Shown: positions 8,007 through 16,253, counted from the stretch's first letter. The stretch: DNA of 40,808 bases from E44-bin32 sp034430615 (GCA_034430615.1 DAOUEJ010000180.1:1-40808); one strand, 5' to 3'. Numbers and translations are program-made. Notes: generated by a model not told the origin, from the letters alone.

Positions 8007-9365
8007 GCCCTCAACGAATTTTCGCATATCTTCACACGATTCGAGTGATAAAGTCGTGTCGATAATCTCCTGAATCCGTGCTTCTCTGAAGACGTGCCCT
8101 GCATTCTCCTTGAACTTATGGAATAGTTCTTGATCTGAGAGGGGATCCTGCGGGTCACCTTTTGCAATGTCCGTCTGCCTCTCATATGTACCACCATCAT
8201 AGGTGGTGATCACCACCCGGGCTCTTTTCATATGCGGGAAGAGGGCGTCGATGGCAGGGTCCGCTTTGACTTTAATTTTGGTGAGCAGCTCACGCACATC
8301 TGGATCCCAGAGCGAGCCTTCCTCGAAAGAGCTGGGGAGGACATATCCTTTTACGAGGGCGACGGCAACGACGTACGGCAAGCTGTGATCGGCAGTTTCG
8401 GGAGTGTCAGGCTTGTACTTGCTGGGATCGGAGAGGATGTCGGCACCGCGAGTCGTCGTATCGATGGAAACACTCGCGATTCGTTCCGGTTCCAATCCAT
8501 ACTCTTCCCGCAGTGAAAGTGCGGCGGAGATAGGCTGATGAGTAAGAGCTTCGGTCGGGAAGGCCTTGTAACTGCAGTTTGTGATCATGTACTTCTCACC
8601 TAGCCCGTCAACCACAGTCTCTAGATCCCATTCGACATCAGCAAGAACCTCGATTAAACCTTCCTTGCCCTCCACCACCTGCTCCGGGCCGGTAATTCCT
8701 TCCCTGGCCATCAAAGTCGCGAGCAAGCCCGCCTGGGCAGCCAGCGGATCAGCAGCGTTCTTCATGTTTGTCAGATGCCCGGCAACGACTCCACCAAGGG
8801 TGAAGTGACTCGAACCTGAAAGTCCAGCCGCCGCAGCCAACTGCTCCTCATCGAGACCGTACAACCGGCCGGCGACGAAGGGGCTGACGAATTGGGTTAG
8901 AGACGCATGATGCCAGCCGACCTCGCGAATTCCAGGATGTGCAGCATGGCACCAGCGCATTTCAAGTTCATAGGCCAGGATGGTGGCCAGGATTGCTTCC
9001 CGGCCGTCGCGACTGTTTGCCTCTGCTGCGGCGAGCACGATGCCCAGCAAATCGGAAGGATGGCTTGGATCCTGGACCCAGTAGATATCGTTGAAGTCGA
9101 GTGCCCGGATCAGAAGTCCGTTCATGAGTCCGGCGTTGGGTGCGTTGGTACGCAACCCGTAACCGATCACAGTCGCCTCAGGCACACCACCCAGTTTTTC
9201 GGTGAAGCGCAGCATCGACTTCATGTCATCACGAGCTGTCGCAGCGAAAGCGCAACCAAGGCTGTCCAGCAGGAAGCGCTTTGCCTGCTCGATGGCATCG
9301 ATAGGTAGATCTGTATAGTTCAGATTATGGGTGAAGGTAGCGATGCGCTGGGTAATTGATCTCAT
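7992..9365 (-). CDS. MmgE/PrpD-family protein
   Basis: About 457 residues, full length for the family. It begins with the helical MmgE/PrpD domain and shows typical segments: FLLDSLGCAFAA near residue 37, the ALDFNDIYW stretch, AAAAGLSGSSHFTL and NCSYKAFPTEALTH. Known members are 2-methylcitrate dehydratase (PrpD), cis-aconitate decarboxylase and iminodisuccinate epimerase-type enzymes, so this probably acts on a branched di- or tricarboxylate. The ATG at 9365, preceded by GGAGAGG at about 9 bases, is preferred over a TTG at 9383. It is the last gene of the minus-strand operon, 40 bp after the dehydrogenase. An operon already carrying LeuC/LeuD-type subunits would have two candidate dehydratases, which suggests this one handles a second intermediate or stereoisomer. 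Confidence 0.85.
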   Translation of the reverse strand: MRSITQRIATFTHNLNYTDLPIDAIEQAKRFLLDSLGCAFAATARDDMKSMLRFTEKLGGVPEATVIGYGLRTNAPNAGLMNGLLIRALDFNDIYWVQDPSHPSDLLGIVLAAAEANSRDGREAILATILAYELEMRWCHAAHPGIREVGWHHASLTQFVSPFVAGRLYGLDEEQLAAAAGLSGSSHFTLGGVVAGHLTNMKNAADPLAAQAGLLATLMAREGITGPEQVVEGKEGLIEVLADVEWDLETVVDGLGEKYMITNCSYKAFPTEALTHQPISAALSLREEYGLEPERIASVSIDTTTRGADILSDPSKYKPDTPETADHSLPYVVAVALVKGYVLPSSFEEGSLWDPDVRELLTKIKVKADPAIDALFPHMKRARVVITTYDGGTYERQTDIAKGDPQDPLSDQELFHKFKENAGHVFREARIQEIIDTTLSLESCEDMRKFVEGLIPA

Positions 9366-9405
9366 GCGCCTGGCCCTCTCCAATTGATCTGATACAAATA
9401 GACAT

Positions 9406-10527
9406 TCATGGGAAAGCGCGGATTACAGCCTGGGCCATGTCGATTGTCGAGCTTGTTCCACCCATGTCGTAGGTCCTCACTTCGCCGGAGGCAATCACGC
9501 CGGCCAGCGCCTGTTCTAGTACCGTGGAGAGCTCCTCTTCACCCAGCCAATCTAACATCAAGCGCACAGCAAGCAGCATCGCAATGGGGTTTACCTTGAG
9601 CTGCCCGGCGTACTTCGGCGCCGAGCCATGGGTTGGCTCAAACACGGCGAAGGCATCACCGATATTGCCGCTTGAAGCAAAGCCTAGACCCCCCACCAAC
9701 TGGGCCGCGAGATCGGAAACGATGTCGCCGAACATGTTGCTGGTGACGAGCACGCCGTAGTCCTGGGGATTCTTTACCAGCCACATCATCTGGGCGTCGA
9801 TGTTGGTTTCCCACAGGCTGATCTCCGGGAATTCTTTCGCGACGGCGCGGGCCACGCGGGTCATGATCCCGCTTGTTTCTCGCAGCACATTCGGTTTTTC
9901 CACGAGTGTGACCGAGCGGTAGCTGTGGTCGCGTGCATATTCGAAGGCCTTGCGCAGAATGCGGGTAGCTCCTTTCTCCGTAATCACGCGCAGGCTGATC
10001 GCGATCTCCGCTGCTGGTACATTATCGAAACGGGCCATTGCCGGATTGTGCTCTCTCATCGCCTTCCGAACTGCGTCGGGGAGTGGATAAAATTCGACAC
10101 CGCTGTACAGCCCTTCCGTGTTTTCTCGAAATACAACAAGGTCAATATCATCCCTGTAGTTGAGCGGATTGCCAGGGTAGGCACGGCACGGGCGCAAATT
10201 ACAATACAGGTCGAAGCGCTGGCGTAAACTTACGATCGGACTGCGGTAAACGAGCCCTTGTGAGCGCAAATCGGGAGCGAGTTCCTCGATGGCCTCATCC
10301 TTGGGTTTGGATGTAATCGCCCCGAAAAGCCCGCAGCTGCTTTCTTCAAGAATGCGCATGGTTCGGTCGGGAAGGGGATTCCCCTCCCGGCACCAAAACT
10401 CCCAGCCGATGTCGGCCGGGATGTACTCACCATCCAGCTCAAGTGCGTCCAAAACCAGCCGTGCCGCCTGCATGACATCAAGGCCGATCCCATCTCCTGG
10501 CATCCACGCGATGCGGTATTTGGCCAT
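9406..10527 (-). CDS. NAD(P)-dependent isocitrate/homoisocitrate-type dehydrogenase
   Basis: A 373-residue member of the beta-decarboxylating dehydrogenase family. It shows the start GDGIGLDVM, a substrate loop SPIVSLRQRFDLYCNLRP (96-113), RENTEGLYSGVE (134-145, Tyr141), catalytic Lys211 in VEKPNVLRETSG, and Mg-binding Asp268 and Asp272 in NMFGDIVSD. The cofactor segment HGSAPKYAGQLKVNP (300-314) closely matches the NADP-type isocitrate dehydrogenase segment with Lys-Tyr, which favours NADP over NAD. The substrate loop is nearer isocitrate/homoisocitrate than isopropylmalate enzymes. It would oxidise and decarboxylate a 2-hydroxy tricarboxylate to a 2-oxoacid, which the Kor enzymes could then use. 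GGAGGA lies 6 bases before the ATG. The exact substrate is undetermined. Confidence 0.85.
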   Translation of the reverse strand: MAKYRIAWMPGDGIGLDVMQAARLVLDALELDGEYIPADIGWEFWCREGNPLPDRTMRILEESSCGLFGAITSKPKDEAIEELAPDLRSQGLVYRSPIVSLRQRFDLYCNLRPCRAYPGNPLNYRDDIDLVVFRENTEGLYSGVEFYPLPDAVRKAMREHNPAMARFDNVPAAEIAISLRVITEKGATRILRKAFEYARDHSYRSVTLVEKPNVLRETSGIMTRVARAVAKEFPEISLWETNIDAQMMWLVKNPQDYGVLVTSNMFGDIVSDLAAQLVGGLGFASSGNIGDAFAVFEPTHGSAPKYAGQLKVNPIAMLLAVRLMLDWLGEEELSTVLEQALAGVIASGEVRTYDMGGTSSTIDMAQAVIRAFP

Positions 10528-10554
10528 GCTGTGTCCTCCATTTCAACATCTCTA

Positions 10555-11064
10555 TCAGGAATCGAGATCCAGGATCCTGGCGTGCGTATACTCGATCAAC
10601 CCGCCGGCTGCAAAGATCGCTTGCACGCTCTCTGGAATGGGCAGAAAACGGAGCTTGCCCGCCGCACATTGTAGTGAGCCGTCCAGGAGGTCGAGTGTAA
10701 TCCGCTCACCATCCTGTATGGCCGAGGCGGCATCCGGGCAGATCAGGGCGGGGAGGGCGGCATTGATGCAGTTGCGGTAGTAAATCCGGGCGAAAGAGAC
10801 AGCCAGGATCGCGCCAAGCCCGCTTTGCTTCAAGCAGGTAACGGCCTGTTCCCGCGACGAGCCACAGCCCCAGTTCTTACCGGCGACGATGATGTCGCCA
10901 GATTTAACTTCCTGGGCGAAGCGGGGATCGAGATCTTCGAGTGCATGCTGCGGCATGCCCGCAGGGTCTTGCACAGTGTAGGTGTACTTTCCGGGGAAGA
11001 TGACGTCCGTATTGACATTGTCGCCGTATTTCCAGACTCGACCTTCAATGATCTGGCCTGTCAT
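10555..11064 (-). CDS. LeuD/aconitase-type dehydratase small (swivel) subunit
   Basis: 169 residues, the usual size for isopropylmalate/homoaconitase small subunits. The swivelling-domain signatures are GDNVNTDVIFPGKY (14-27) and NWGCGSSREQAVTCLK, the latter with Gln where most LeuD proteins have His. The specificity loop after PGK reads YTYT (27-30); methanogen homoaconitase has YLRT there and isopropylmalate isomerases have YLVY-like sequences, so substrate cannot be assigned by that rule. It works as a complex with the large subunit, whose stop it overlaps by 4 bp (ATGA). The dehydrogenase follows after 27 bp. Confidence 0.88.
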   Translation of the reverse strand: MTGQIIEGRVWKYGDNVNTDVIFPGKYTYTVQDPAGMPQHALEDLDPRFAQEVKSGDIIVAGKNWGCGSSREQAVTCLKQSGLGAILAVSFARIYYRNCINAALPALICPDAASAIQDGERITLDLLDGSLQCAAGKLRFLPIPESVQAIFAAGGLIEYTHARILDLDS

Positions 11065-12323
11065 GGCAGGACATCCCTGGGATGGCAGATCTCGCCAGCA
11101 ATCGCAGCTGCGGCGACCACTTCCGGGCTGGCGAGGTAGATTTCGCTCTCCTTGGTTCCCATGCGCCCTCGGAAATTCCGGTTAGCCGTGCTGATCGTGA
11201 CCTCGCCGCTGGCAGGAATGCCCATGTGATTCCCCATACATGGACCACAGCCAGGGCTTTCAATGACCGCTCCGGTTTTAAGCAGGTCCTGGAGGATGCC
11301 TTCGTCAGCGATGCGGAGGTAGACCTCAGCCGAAGCGGGGATCACGATCAAGCGAACACCGGGAGCGATTCGCCTGCCACGCAGAATAGCGGCGGCAGCG
11401 GCCAGATCCTCATAGCGACCGTTGGTGCATGTGCCGATAAACGCTTGCTGGATGCGCGTACCTTGCAGCTCGCGCAGTGCTTTAACGTTATCGACGGTAT
11501 GGGGACAGGCGATCATCGGTTCAATGGCCTCTGAGTCGATATCGAGCGAGCGGGCGTACCGTGCTCCCTGGTCAGGGTGAAGAGGTTCGAATGGTCGTTG
11601 GGCACGTCCCTCGAGGTATTCGAGCACGGCTTCGTCCGGTGGGAGGTAGCTGTTCTTGGCGCCCATCTCCGCCATCATATTCGGCAAGGTAGCACGTTGC
11701 TCGACGCTGATGTTCCTAAGCGTCTCACCATGCCACTCGACAGATTGGTACAGGGCTCCATCGGCGCCTAATTCCCCAATGATCGAGAGGGCCAGGTCCT
11801 TGCTCGTGACACCTGGCTGCAAGCTTCCGTGCAGGTTTATCCGCAGGCTCTCCGGGACGCGCAGCCACAGCTCGCCCAACGCCCAGGTCGACGCCATTTC
11901 GCTGCGGCCGATACCGGTGCCGAAGGCGCCCATGACGCCTGCGTGCGGTGTGTGTGAGTCTGCGCCCAGTACAAGCTCCCCGGGCAGGCTCAGACCTTCT
12001 TCTACCAGCACCTGGTGGCAGATGCCGCGCCCAATGTCGTAGAAATGATCCACACCCTGTTCGATGACAAACTCACGGATGAGCTTGTGGTTTTCTGCAT
12101 GCAGGGTAGTAGGTGCGGGAGCGGCGTGATCGAGAACGATGAAGTGGCGGGTGGGAGCGAGCAAGCGCTTTCCGCCCATCTGGTGAAAGAGCTGGATGAT
12201 TGCAGCGCTGTTATCATGTGAGAGCACTACGTCAGGTTGCACCGTGACGATCTCACCCGCGTTTGTATGGCTGCGCCCGGAGGCTTTGGCGAGCGCTTTC
12301 TCTGCGAACGTCATCGCCGACAT
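11061..12323 (-). CDS. LeuC/homoaconitase-type dehydratase large subunit
   Basis: 420 residues with the [4Fe-4S] ligands Cys299 (IGTCTNGRYEDL) and Cys359/Cys362 (PGCGPCMGNHMG) all present. The active-site region ADSHTPHAGVMGAFGTGIG carries HTP rather than the common HTC. Length and separation from the small subunit match the archaeal-type LeuC/HacA branch, not monomeric aconitase. The expected reaction is stereospecific dehydration and rehydration of a citrate- or malate-like acid, moving the hydroxyl group. GGAG lies 8 bases before the ATG. It sits between the HD-fold protein and the small subunit in the operon. Confidence 0.88.
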   Translation of the reverse strand: MSAMTFAEKALAKASGRSHTNAGEIVTVQPDVVLSHDNSAAIIQLFHQMGGKRLLAPTRHFIVLDHAAPAPTTLHAENHKLIREFVIEQGVDHFYDIGRGICHQVLVEEGLSLPGELVLGADSHTPHAGVMGAFGTGIGRSEMASTWALGELWLRVPESLRINLHGSLQPGVTSKDLALSIIGELGADGALYQSVEWHGETLRNISVEQRATLPNMMAEMGAKNSYLPPDEAVLEYLEGRAQRPFEPLHPDQGARYARSLDIDSEAIEPMIACPHTVDNVKALRELQGTRIQQAFIGTCTNGRYEDLAAAAAILRGRRIAPGVRLIVIPASAEVYLRIADEGILQDLLKTGAVIESPGCGPCMGNHMGIPASGEVTISTANRNFRGRMGTKESEIYLASPEVVAAAAIAGEICHPRDVLP

Positions 12324-12371
12324 AACTGGAACTCCACCAAGATGCGCATAGCCACAAAAGTCAACGGTTAC

Positions 12372-12920
12372 TCATCTCTGACTAGCCTGCAGCCGGCTAA
12401 GGTCGAAATCGGTAAAGTCGGCATGATGGAAGATGATCGATTCGGCCTGGCGTTGAAAGCGATCGCCTTCCCAGGAATGGGTTGCGACGATGTGCATGAC
12501 CGGATCGGGAAGGCCGTGCTTGTAGCACAGCGCCACCCCGGTGAATGGGTGTCGGAGGTAGCGGTATGTCTTCGACCACCGCACCTGGTCTCCATCGAAC
12601 TCAAATTCGAGCAATTTTCCGACATCGGCCAGCAGCGCCCCGGCGATGAGCGTGTCACGATCGATCTTGTAGCGGTCGCCATAGGCTTGCCTTAACACTT
12701 CATCCATCGCAATGCAAAGCCGGCAGACCACGCTGACATGCTCGGGAAATGTGATATCCACATCCTGAATGAGCAGCGTGTAAGGCAGGCGTCCAAGTGA
12801 TTCGACCGACATTCCGCCGGTCCTGAGAGCTTCTTCCCAGACAGCAAGCGTCTTTTGACGGAGATCCTTGTCCAGGATCGATTCAAATTCCGGGATCAAT
12901 TTAATAAGGGTTTTTTCCAT
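12372..12920 (-). CDS. HD-fold protein with altered HD motif
   Basis: 182 residues with an HD-superfamily helical layout. His61 lies in FPEHVSVVC, then LLADVGKLLEF (96-106) occupies the HD position, and later histidines occur in RHPFTGVAL, VATHSWEGD and IFHHADFTDFD. The first His of the HD pair is replaced by Ala98 (codon GCC), leaving Asp99. The metal site may therefore be incomplete or rearranged and the protein may have lost hydrolase activity or act in binding. It has a clear Shine-Dalgarno (AAGGAG) and lies between the citryl-CoA-lyase-like gene (20 bp) and the LeuC-like gene (48 bp), an unusual place for an HD protein. Its role in the pathway is unknown. Confidence 0.75.
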   Translation of the reverse strand: MEKTLIKLIPEFESILDKDLRQKTLAVWEEALRTGGMSVESLGRLPYTLLIQDVDITFPEHVSVVCRLCIAMDEVLRQAYGDRYKIDRDTLIAGALLADVGKLLEFEFDGDQVRWSKTYRYLRHPFTGVALCYKHGLPDPVMHIVATHSWEGDRFQRQAESIIFHHADFTDFDLSRLQASQR

Positions 12921-12940
12921 GCTTGCATTCTCCTTATCTA

Positions 12941-13726
12941 CTACTGGGTTTCCGGTAGCGCTCTCGCTGCTGGACCATCATAGATAAAGTCAATGGGATT
13001 GATGCGGCGCATAGGTTTTTCGCGTTCGAGTTCTTCATGAACCTGGGCAAAGAGGCCGGGGACCCGGGAGAGAATGAAGAAGTCGTTGCCTGCTTGGGGT
13101 GGAATTCCTAAATCGACCAGGAGTGCAGCAATCGCACCGTCAACATTGATCGGTAGATCTTTCCCTTCAGCAGCCATCGCCACTTGCAGTGCCAGCATTG
13201 CTTCGATACCCCCTGAACCCAGGCCAAGCTCCTCGGCAAGCACAAACAACCGCCGTGTGCGGGGATCTTCGCTGTGGATGCGGTGGCCCAGTCCTGGCAG
13301 CCGCTTGGTCCCGGCCAAGAACTGGCTTGCTACCAGCGCCGCTGCTTCAGATACAGGCTGGGCATCCGATGTCAGGTCCATCACCTGGAGCAAGACCTGC
13401 ATGCAGTCTTCGATTGCACCACCGTGGAAGCGGTTGATGGAGAGGATCCCGGCCGCAACGGCCGCGTTCGGCGGAGCTCCAGTGGAGGCAGCCGTCCGAG
13501 CGGTGAGCGCTGATGGCGCCCCCGGGCCGTGATCGATGGTGGCGACCAGGATGGCATCCAGCAGCCTGCCTGCGTTTTCGCTGGGAAGTTCACCCATCAA
13601 TGCCAGGAATATGGCCTGTGAAAAGCTCACTCGCCCCATGAGTTCATCCACGCGGTATCCACGCACACGCACCTCGTTAGGCTGAACACTCGTTATGCTG
13701 GTCTTCCAACCCGTTTCCCTCATCAT
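12941..13726 (-). CDS. Short citrate-synthase-fold protein, citryl-CoA-lyase-like
   Basis: 261 residues, against about 370-430 for citrate synthases; this length matches stand-alone citryl-CoA lyases of the Hydrogenobacter Ccl type. Catalytic positions are kept: His66 in TIDHGPGAPSA, His101 in FHGGAIED, His148 in GLGHRIHSEDPR with Arg156, and Asp196 in NVDGAIAAL. The expected reaction is cleavage of citryl-CoA (or a homologue) to acetyl/acyl-CoA and a 2-oxoacid, or its reverse. It overlaps the ligase alpha gene by 4 bp, which strongly suggests the ligase supplies or consumes its CoA thioester. A short citrate or methylcitrate synthase is the alternative. Confidence 0.82.
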   Translation of the reverse strand: MMRETGWKTSITSVQPNEVRVRGYRVDELMGRVSFSQAIFLALMGELPSENAGRLLDAILVATIDHGPGAPSALTARTAASTGAPPNAAVAAGILSINRFHGGAIEDCMQVLLQVMDLTSDAQPVSEAAALVASQFLAGTKRLPGLGHRIHSEDPRTRRLFVLAEELGLGSGGIEAMLALQVAMAAEGKDLPINVDGAIAALLVDLGIPPQAGNDFFILSRVPGLFAQVHEELEREKPMRRINPIDFIYDGPAARALPETQ

Positions 13727-14631
13727 AAGATCTTGTGCTCCTCCAGGACTTTCCTGGTTACCTGTGGCAGATCTCCAAAGGCTTCGACGATCGTCACTCC
13801 GGCGGCCTGTAAACTGGCGACCTTCCCTTCGTATGTACCGCGACCGCCTTCAACGATGGCGCCGGCATGGCTAAATCGTGTCCCACGCTTGGCTGCCTTG
13901 CCTCCAATGAAAGCGACCATCGGCTTGGTAAGTTCTCCATTCTCGATTAATGCAGCAACCCGTTCCTCCTGGGTGCCACCGATCTCGCCGAACATCACGA
14001 TTGCCTTTGTTTCCGGGTCGGCTTCAAACATCCGCATAACATCCGGATGTGGTGTGCCTACGACGGGATCCCCGCCGACATGTACGAGCGTGCTCGCTCC
14101 CATACCGGCCCGGGCCAGGTAGTAGGCCATCGAAGACGTGATGCCTCCGGAACGTGAGCTGATCCCCAGCGGACCGGGTTTGAACCATTCTCGCGCCGTG
14201 GATGCGCTGCCGCCGATCATTCCCAGGCTGGCTTTACCGGGCGAGAGTACGCCCAGGGTGTTAGGCCCGACGAACCTTGCGCCGGCCTCGCGGGCTGCGA
14301 GCGATATTGCTAAGACGTCGTAAATGGGTACCCGATCCGGGATGAGGACCAAAAGCTTCACACCCGCCTCGATCGATTCGAGCGCAGCACTCTTCACCAG
14401 AGGGGCAGGGATAAAGAGCACACTGATATCGATCGGGCCATGCTCAGCACAAGCCTGTTTGACCGTATCATAAACGGGGATGCTATCGACGACTTGCCCG
14501 CCTTTACCCGGTGTGACACCAGCGACAATCTTGGTGCCGTAGTCACACATCAGACGGGTCCGGGCTTGCCCCTCTCGTCCAGTGATACCCTGGATCAGGA
14601 CGCGCTTATCCCGATCAATCAGGATGGCCAA
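13723..14631 (-). CDS. Succinyl/citryl-CoA ligase alpha-subunit-like protein
   Basis: 302 residues, like SucD. The N-terminal CoA-binding Rossmann domain begins VLIQGITGREGQ (11-22). The ligase domain carries GPNTLGVLSPGK (122-133), the nucleotide-phosphate segment FGEIGGTQEER (214-224), and the phospho-histidine His255 in RFSHAGAIVEGG. The family forms acid-CoA thioesters with ATP or GTP through a phosphohistidine. Members act on succinate, malate or citrate (CcsB). The gene overlaps the beta-subunit gene by 13 bp and the citryl-CoA-lyase-like gene by 4 bp, so the three products probably form one functional unit. Citrate or a homologue is the favoured substrate by context. Confidence 0.85.
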   Translation of the reverse strand: MAILIDRDKRVLIQGITGREGQARTRLMCDYGTKIVAGVTPGKGGQVVDSIPVYDTVKQACAEHGPIDISVLFIPAPLVKSAALESIEAGVKLLVLIPDRVPIYDVLAISLAAREAGARFVGPNTLGVLSPGKASLGMIGGSASTAREWFKPGPLGISSRSGGITSSMAYYLARAGMGASTLVHVGGDPVVGTPHPDVMRMFEADPETKAIVMFGEIGGTQEERVAALIENGELTKPMVAFIGGKAAKRGTRFSHAGAIVEGGRGTYEGKVASLQAAGVTIVEAFGDLPQVTRKVLEEHKIL

Positions 14632-16172
14632 GGTTCACCCCCATCGTGTTCATCCAACCCGGGAATCGGCAGGTGTACGTAGCCCCCTCCTGCGCCATCC
14701 AGGAGGCAATCAACCTGGCAGGCCAGGCATTCGGTGCAGCCGCCTTTACTAGCTGCCTCGATCGTGATCTTTAATCTGGGCAGCCCCTCCGCAAGTTCAA
14801 GGATCTGGGGCGCACATGCCTGGATACACACCTGGTTCTCGCATTCTCGACAAGCTGCATAGTCGTAGGTTACGCTTCCACCGGTGACTGTTTTGAATTG
14901 GTAGGGTTCGGCCGGAGGCGTGGGTGCGTACTTTTCCTGTGCCTTGACAGGCGTATGTGAGCGGATGAGTTCGTCAAGACGTCCGGCACAGAATTCCGGG
15001 GAATCGTCTTTTCCGTAGGCTTCTAGGGGTGCAGAGAGCCGCTCGGCGATTCGCTCGAGGAGCGCAATCGCCTGTTCCTCAGCATTCCCGCCGAGGCGGA
15101 TGACGGCCGGCACGGTCAGGGGATGTTCGAGGAATGCCTTGGCCAGGCCGCGTGCGCTGTGGAATTGCTCCTGCGAGGCAACGCCCGAACCTGAAGCGAA
15201 GTATCCATCAATCGGCCCTTGTTCCAGGATCACGCGTGCTGCGCGATAGACCTTGGACGCCGGTGGGTTGCCGCTGGTGTCGACGAAATTAGCGATCCGG
15301 AAGCCTCGGGCGAGAAGAGCATCCATACTCATCATCGAGCCACCGCCACCCGCTCCATGGAATCCGATCACGCCTTCGCCGGCCTTGAAATCTTGCATAA
15401 GCTGGATGAAATAGAAAGTCCCCCGGTAGTCGTTTTTTTCAATCTCCCACGCGATGCGCTCGAGAGCAGTCGGCGGGCGATCGAACTCGCGGGCGACCTC
15501 GATACCTAGTTCGGGATGACGATAGACCGCGTAGTCATCGATCGTGATGCGGCAGTCTGCAGCGATAAGCTGGCCATCGTTGGTCAGTACGATCGGATTG
15601 ATCTCTGCTGAGCGCGCATCATATTGGCTGGCCGCACGCACAAGTTTCTCGAGCAGGTCTCCGAGTTGAATCTGGAGTTTGCCTGCGATGCCGGCTTGCT
15701 GGACGAGTTCTCGTCCCTGGTAATCGTAAAGTCCCGTACGTACGTCGATATTCCGCCGGTGGATCGCTCCGGGATGTTCACGGGCGATATCTTCGATTCC
15801 TGACCCCCCGATTGCACTGAAGATGAGCACCGGCGCCTGGGCCAGGTCGTCTAGGATCACACCCGCGTAGAATTCCCGGGCGATAGCTAACTGCTGTTCA
15901 ATAAGAACATGATCGATGCAGAACCCACCAAGTTTACGGCCCAACATATCTGCAGCAGCTGAGCGGACTTCATCCTCCGTGGTAGCGAACTGGATCAACC
16001 CCTGAGCGGCCCGGCTTGTGACCCAGGCCTGTCCTTTGATCACGACCGGAAATCCAAGCTCGACGGCGACCCGAACGGCCTGGTCCGGGGATGTCGCTAC
16101 ATACCCGCGTGGAACGCGAATTCCTACATCCTGGAGGAGAGATTTTCCCTGGTATTCGTGAAGCCTGGCCAT
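14619..16172 (-). CDS. Acyl-CoA ligase beta subunit (ATP-grasp) fused to a 2[4Fe-4S] ferredoxin domain
   Basis: About 517 residues from the ATG at 16172, where the SucC-like N-terminus MARLHEYQGKSLL begins; an upstream GTG at 16205 adds 11 residues with no family match. Residues 1-215 are the ATP-grasp domain, ending in AEINPIVLTNDG. Residues about 240-400 are the CoA-ligase domain, but its usual glycine motifs are altered (HGAGGGGSM, NFVDTSGN, ASGSGVAS), suggesting an unusual substrate. After a linker, residues 441-489 hold two four-cysteine clusters (C441, C444, C449, C453 and C479, C482, C485, C489). Ordinary SucC proteins are about 390 residues and have no ferredoxin part. First gene of the minus operon, behind the promoter at 16295-16322. 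Confidence 0.85.
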   Translation of the reverse strand: MARLHEYQGKSLLQDVGIRVPRGYVATSPDQAVRVAVELGFPVVIKGQAWVTSRAAQGLIQFATTEDEVRSAAADMLGRKLGGFCIDHVLIEQQLAIAREFYAGVILDDLAQAPVLIFSAIGGSGIEDIAREHPGAIHRRNIDVRTGLYDYQGRELVQQAGIAGKLQIQLGDLLEKLVRAASQYDARSAEINPIVLTNDGQLIAADCRITIDDYAVYRHPELGIEVAREFDRPPTALERIAWEIEKNDYRGTFYFIQLMQDFKAGEGVIGFHGAGGGGSMMSMDALLARGFRIANFVDTSGNPPASKVYRAARVILEQGPIDGYFASGSGVASQEQFHSARGLAKAFLEHPLTVPAVIRLGGNAEEQAIALLERIAERLSAPLEAYGKDDSPEFCAGRLDELIRSHTPVKAQEKYAPTPPAEPYQFKTVTGGSVTYDYAACRECENQVCIQACAPQILELAEGLPRLKITIEAASKGGCTECLACQVDCLLDGAGGGYVHLPIPGLDEHDGGEPWPS

Positions 16173-16253
16173 ACACGAACCCGTCCTTACCGGCAGAGGC
16201 GCCACGGTGGCAAATGGGGTTGCGAAATAAAAATTGGTTAGGTATCTCGTGAT

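Noticed and set aside
7733..8200. 155-residue minus-strand frame across the convergent gene ends
   Set aside because: Overlaps two real genes, low-complexity Ser/Arg/Ala composition and no ribosome site; a shadow frame.
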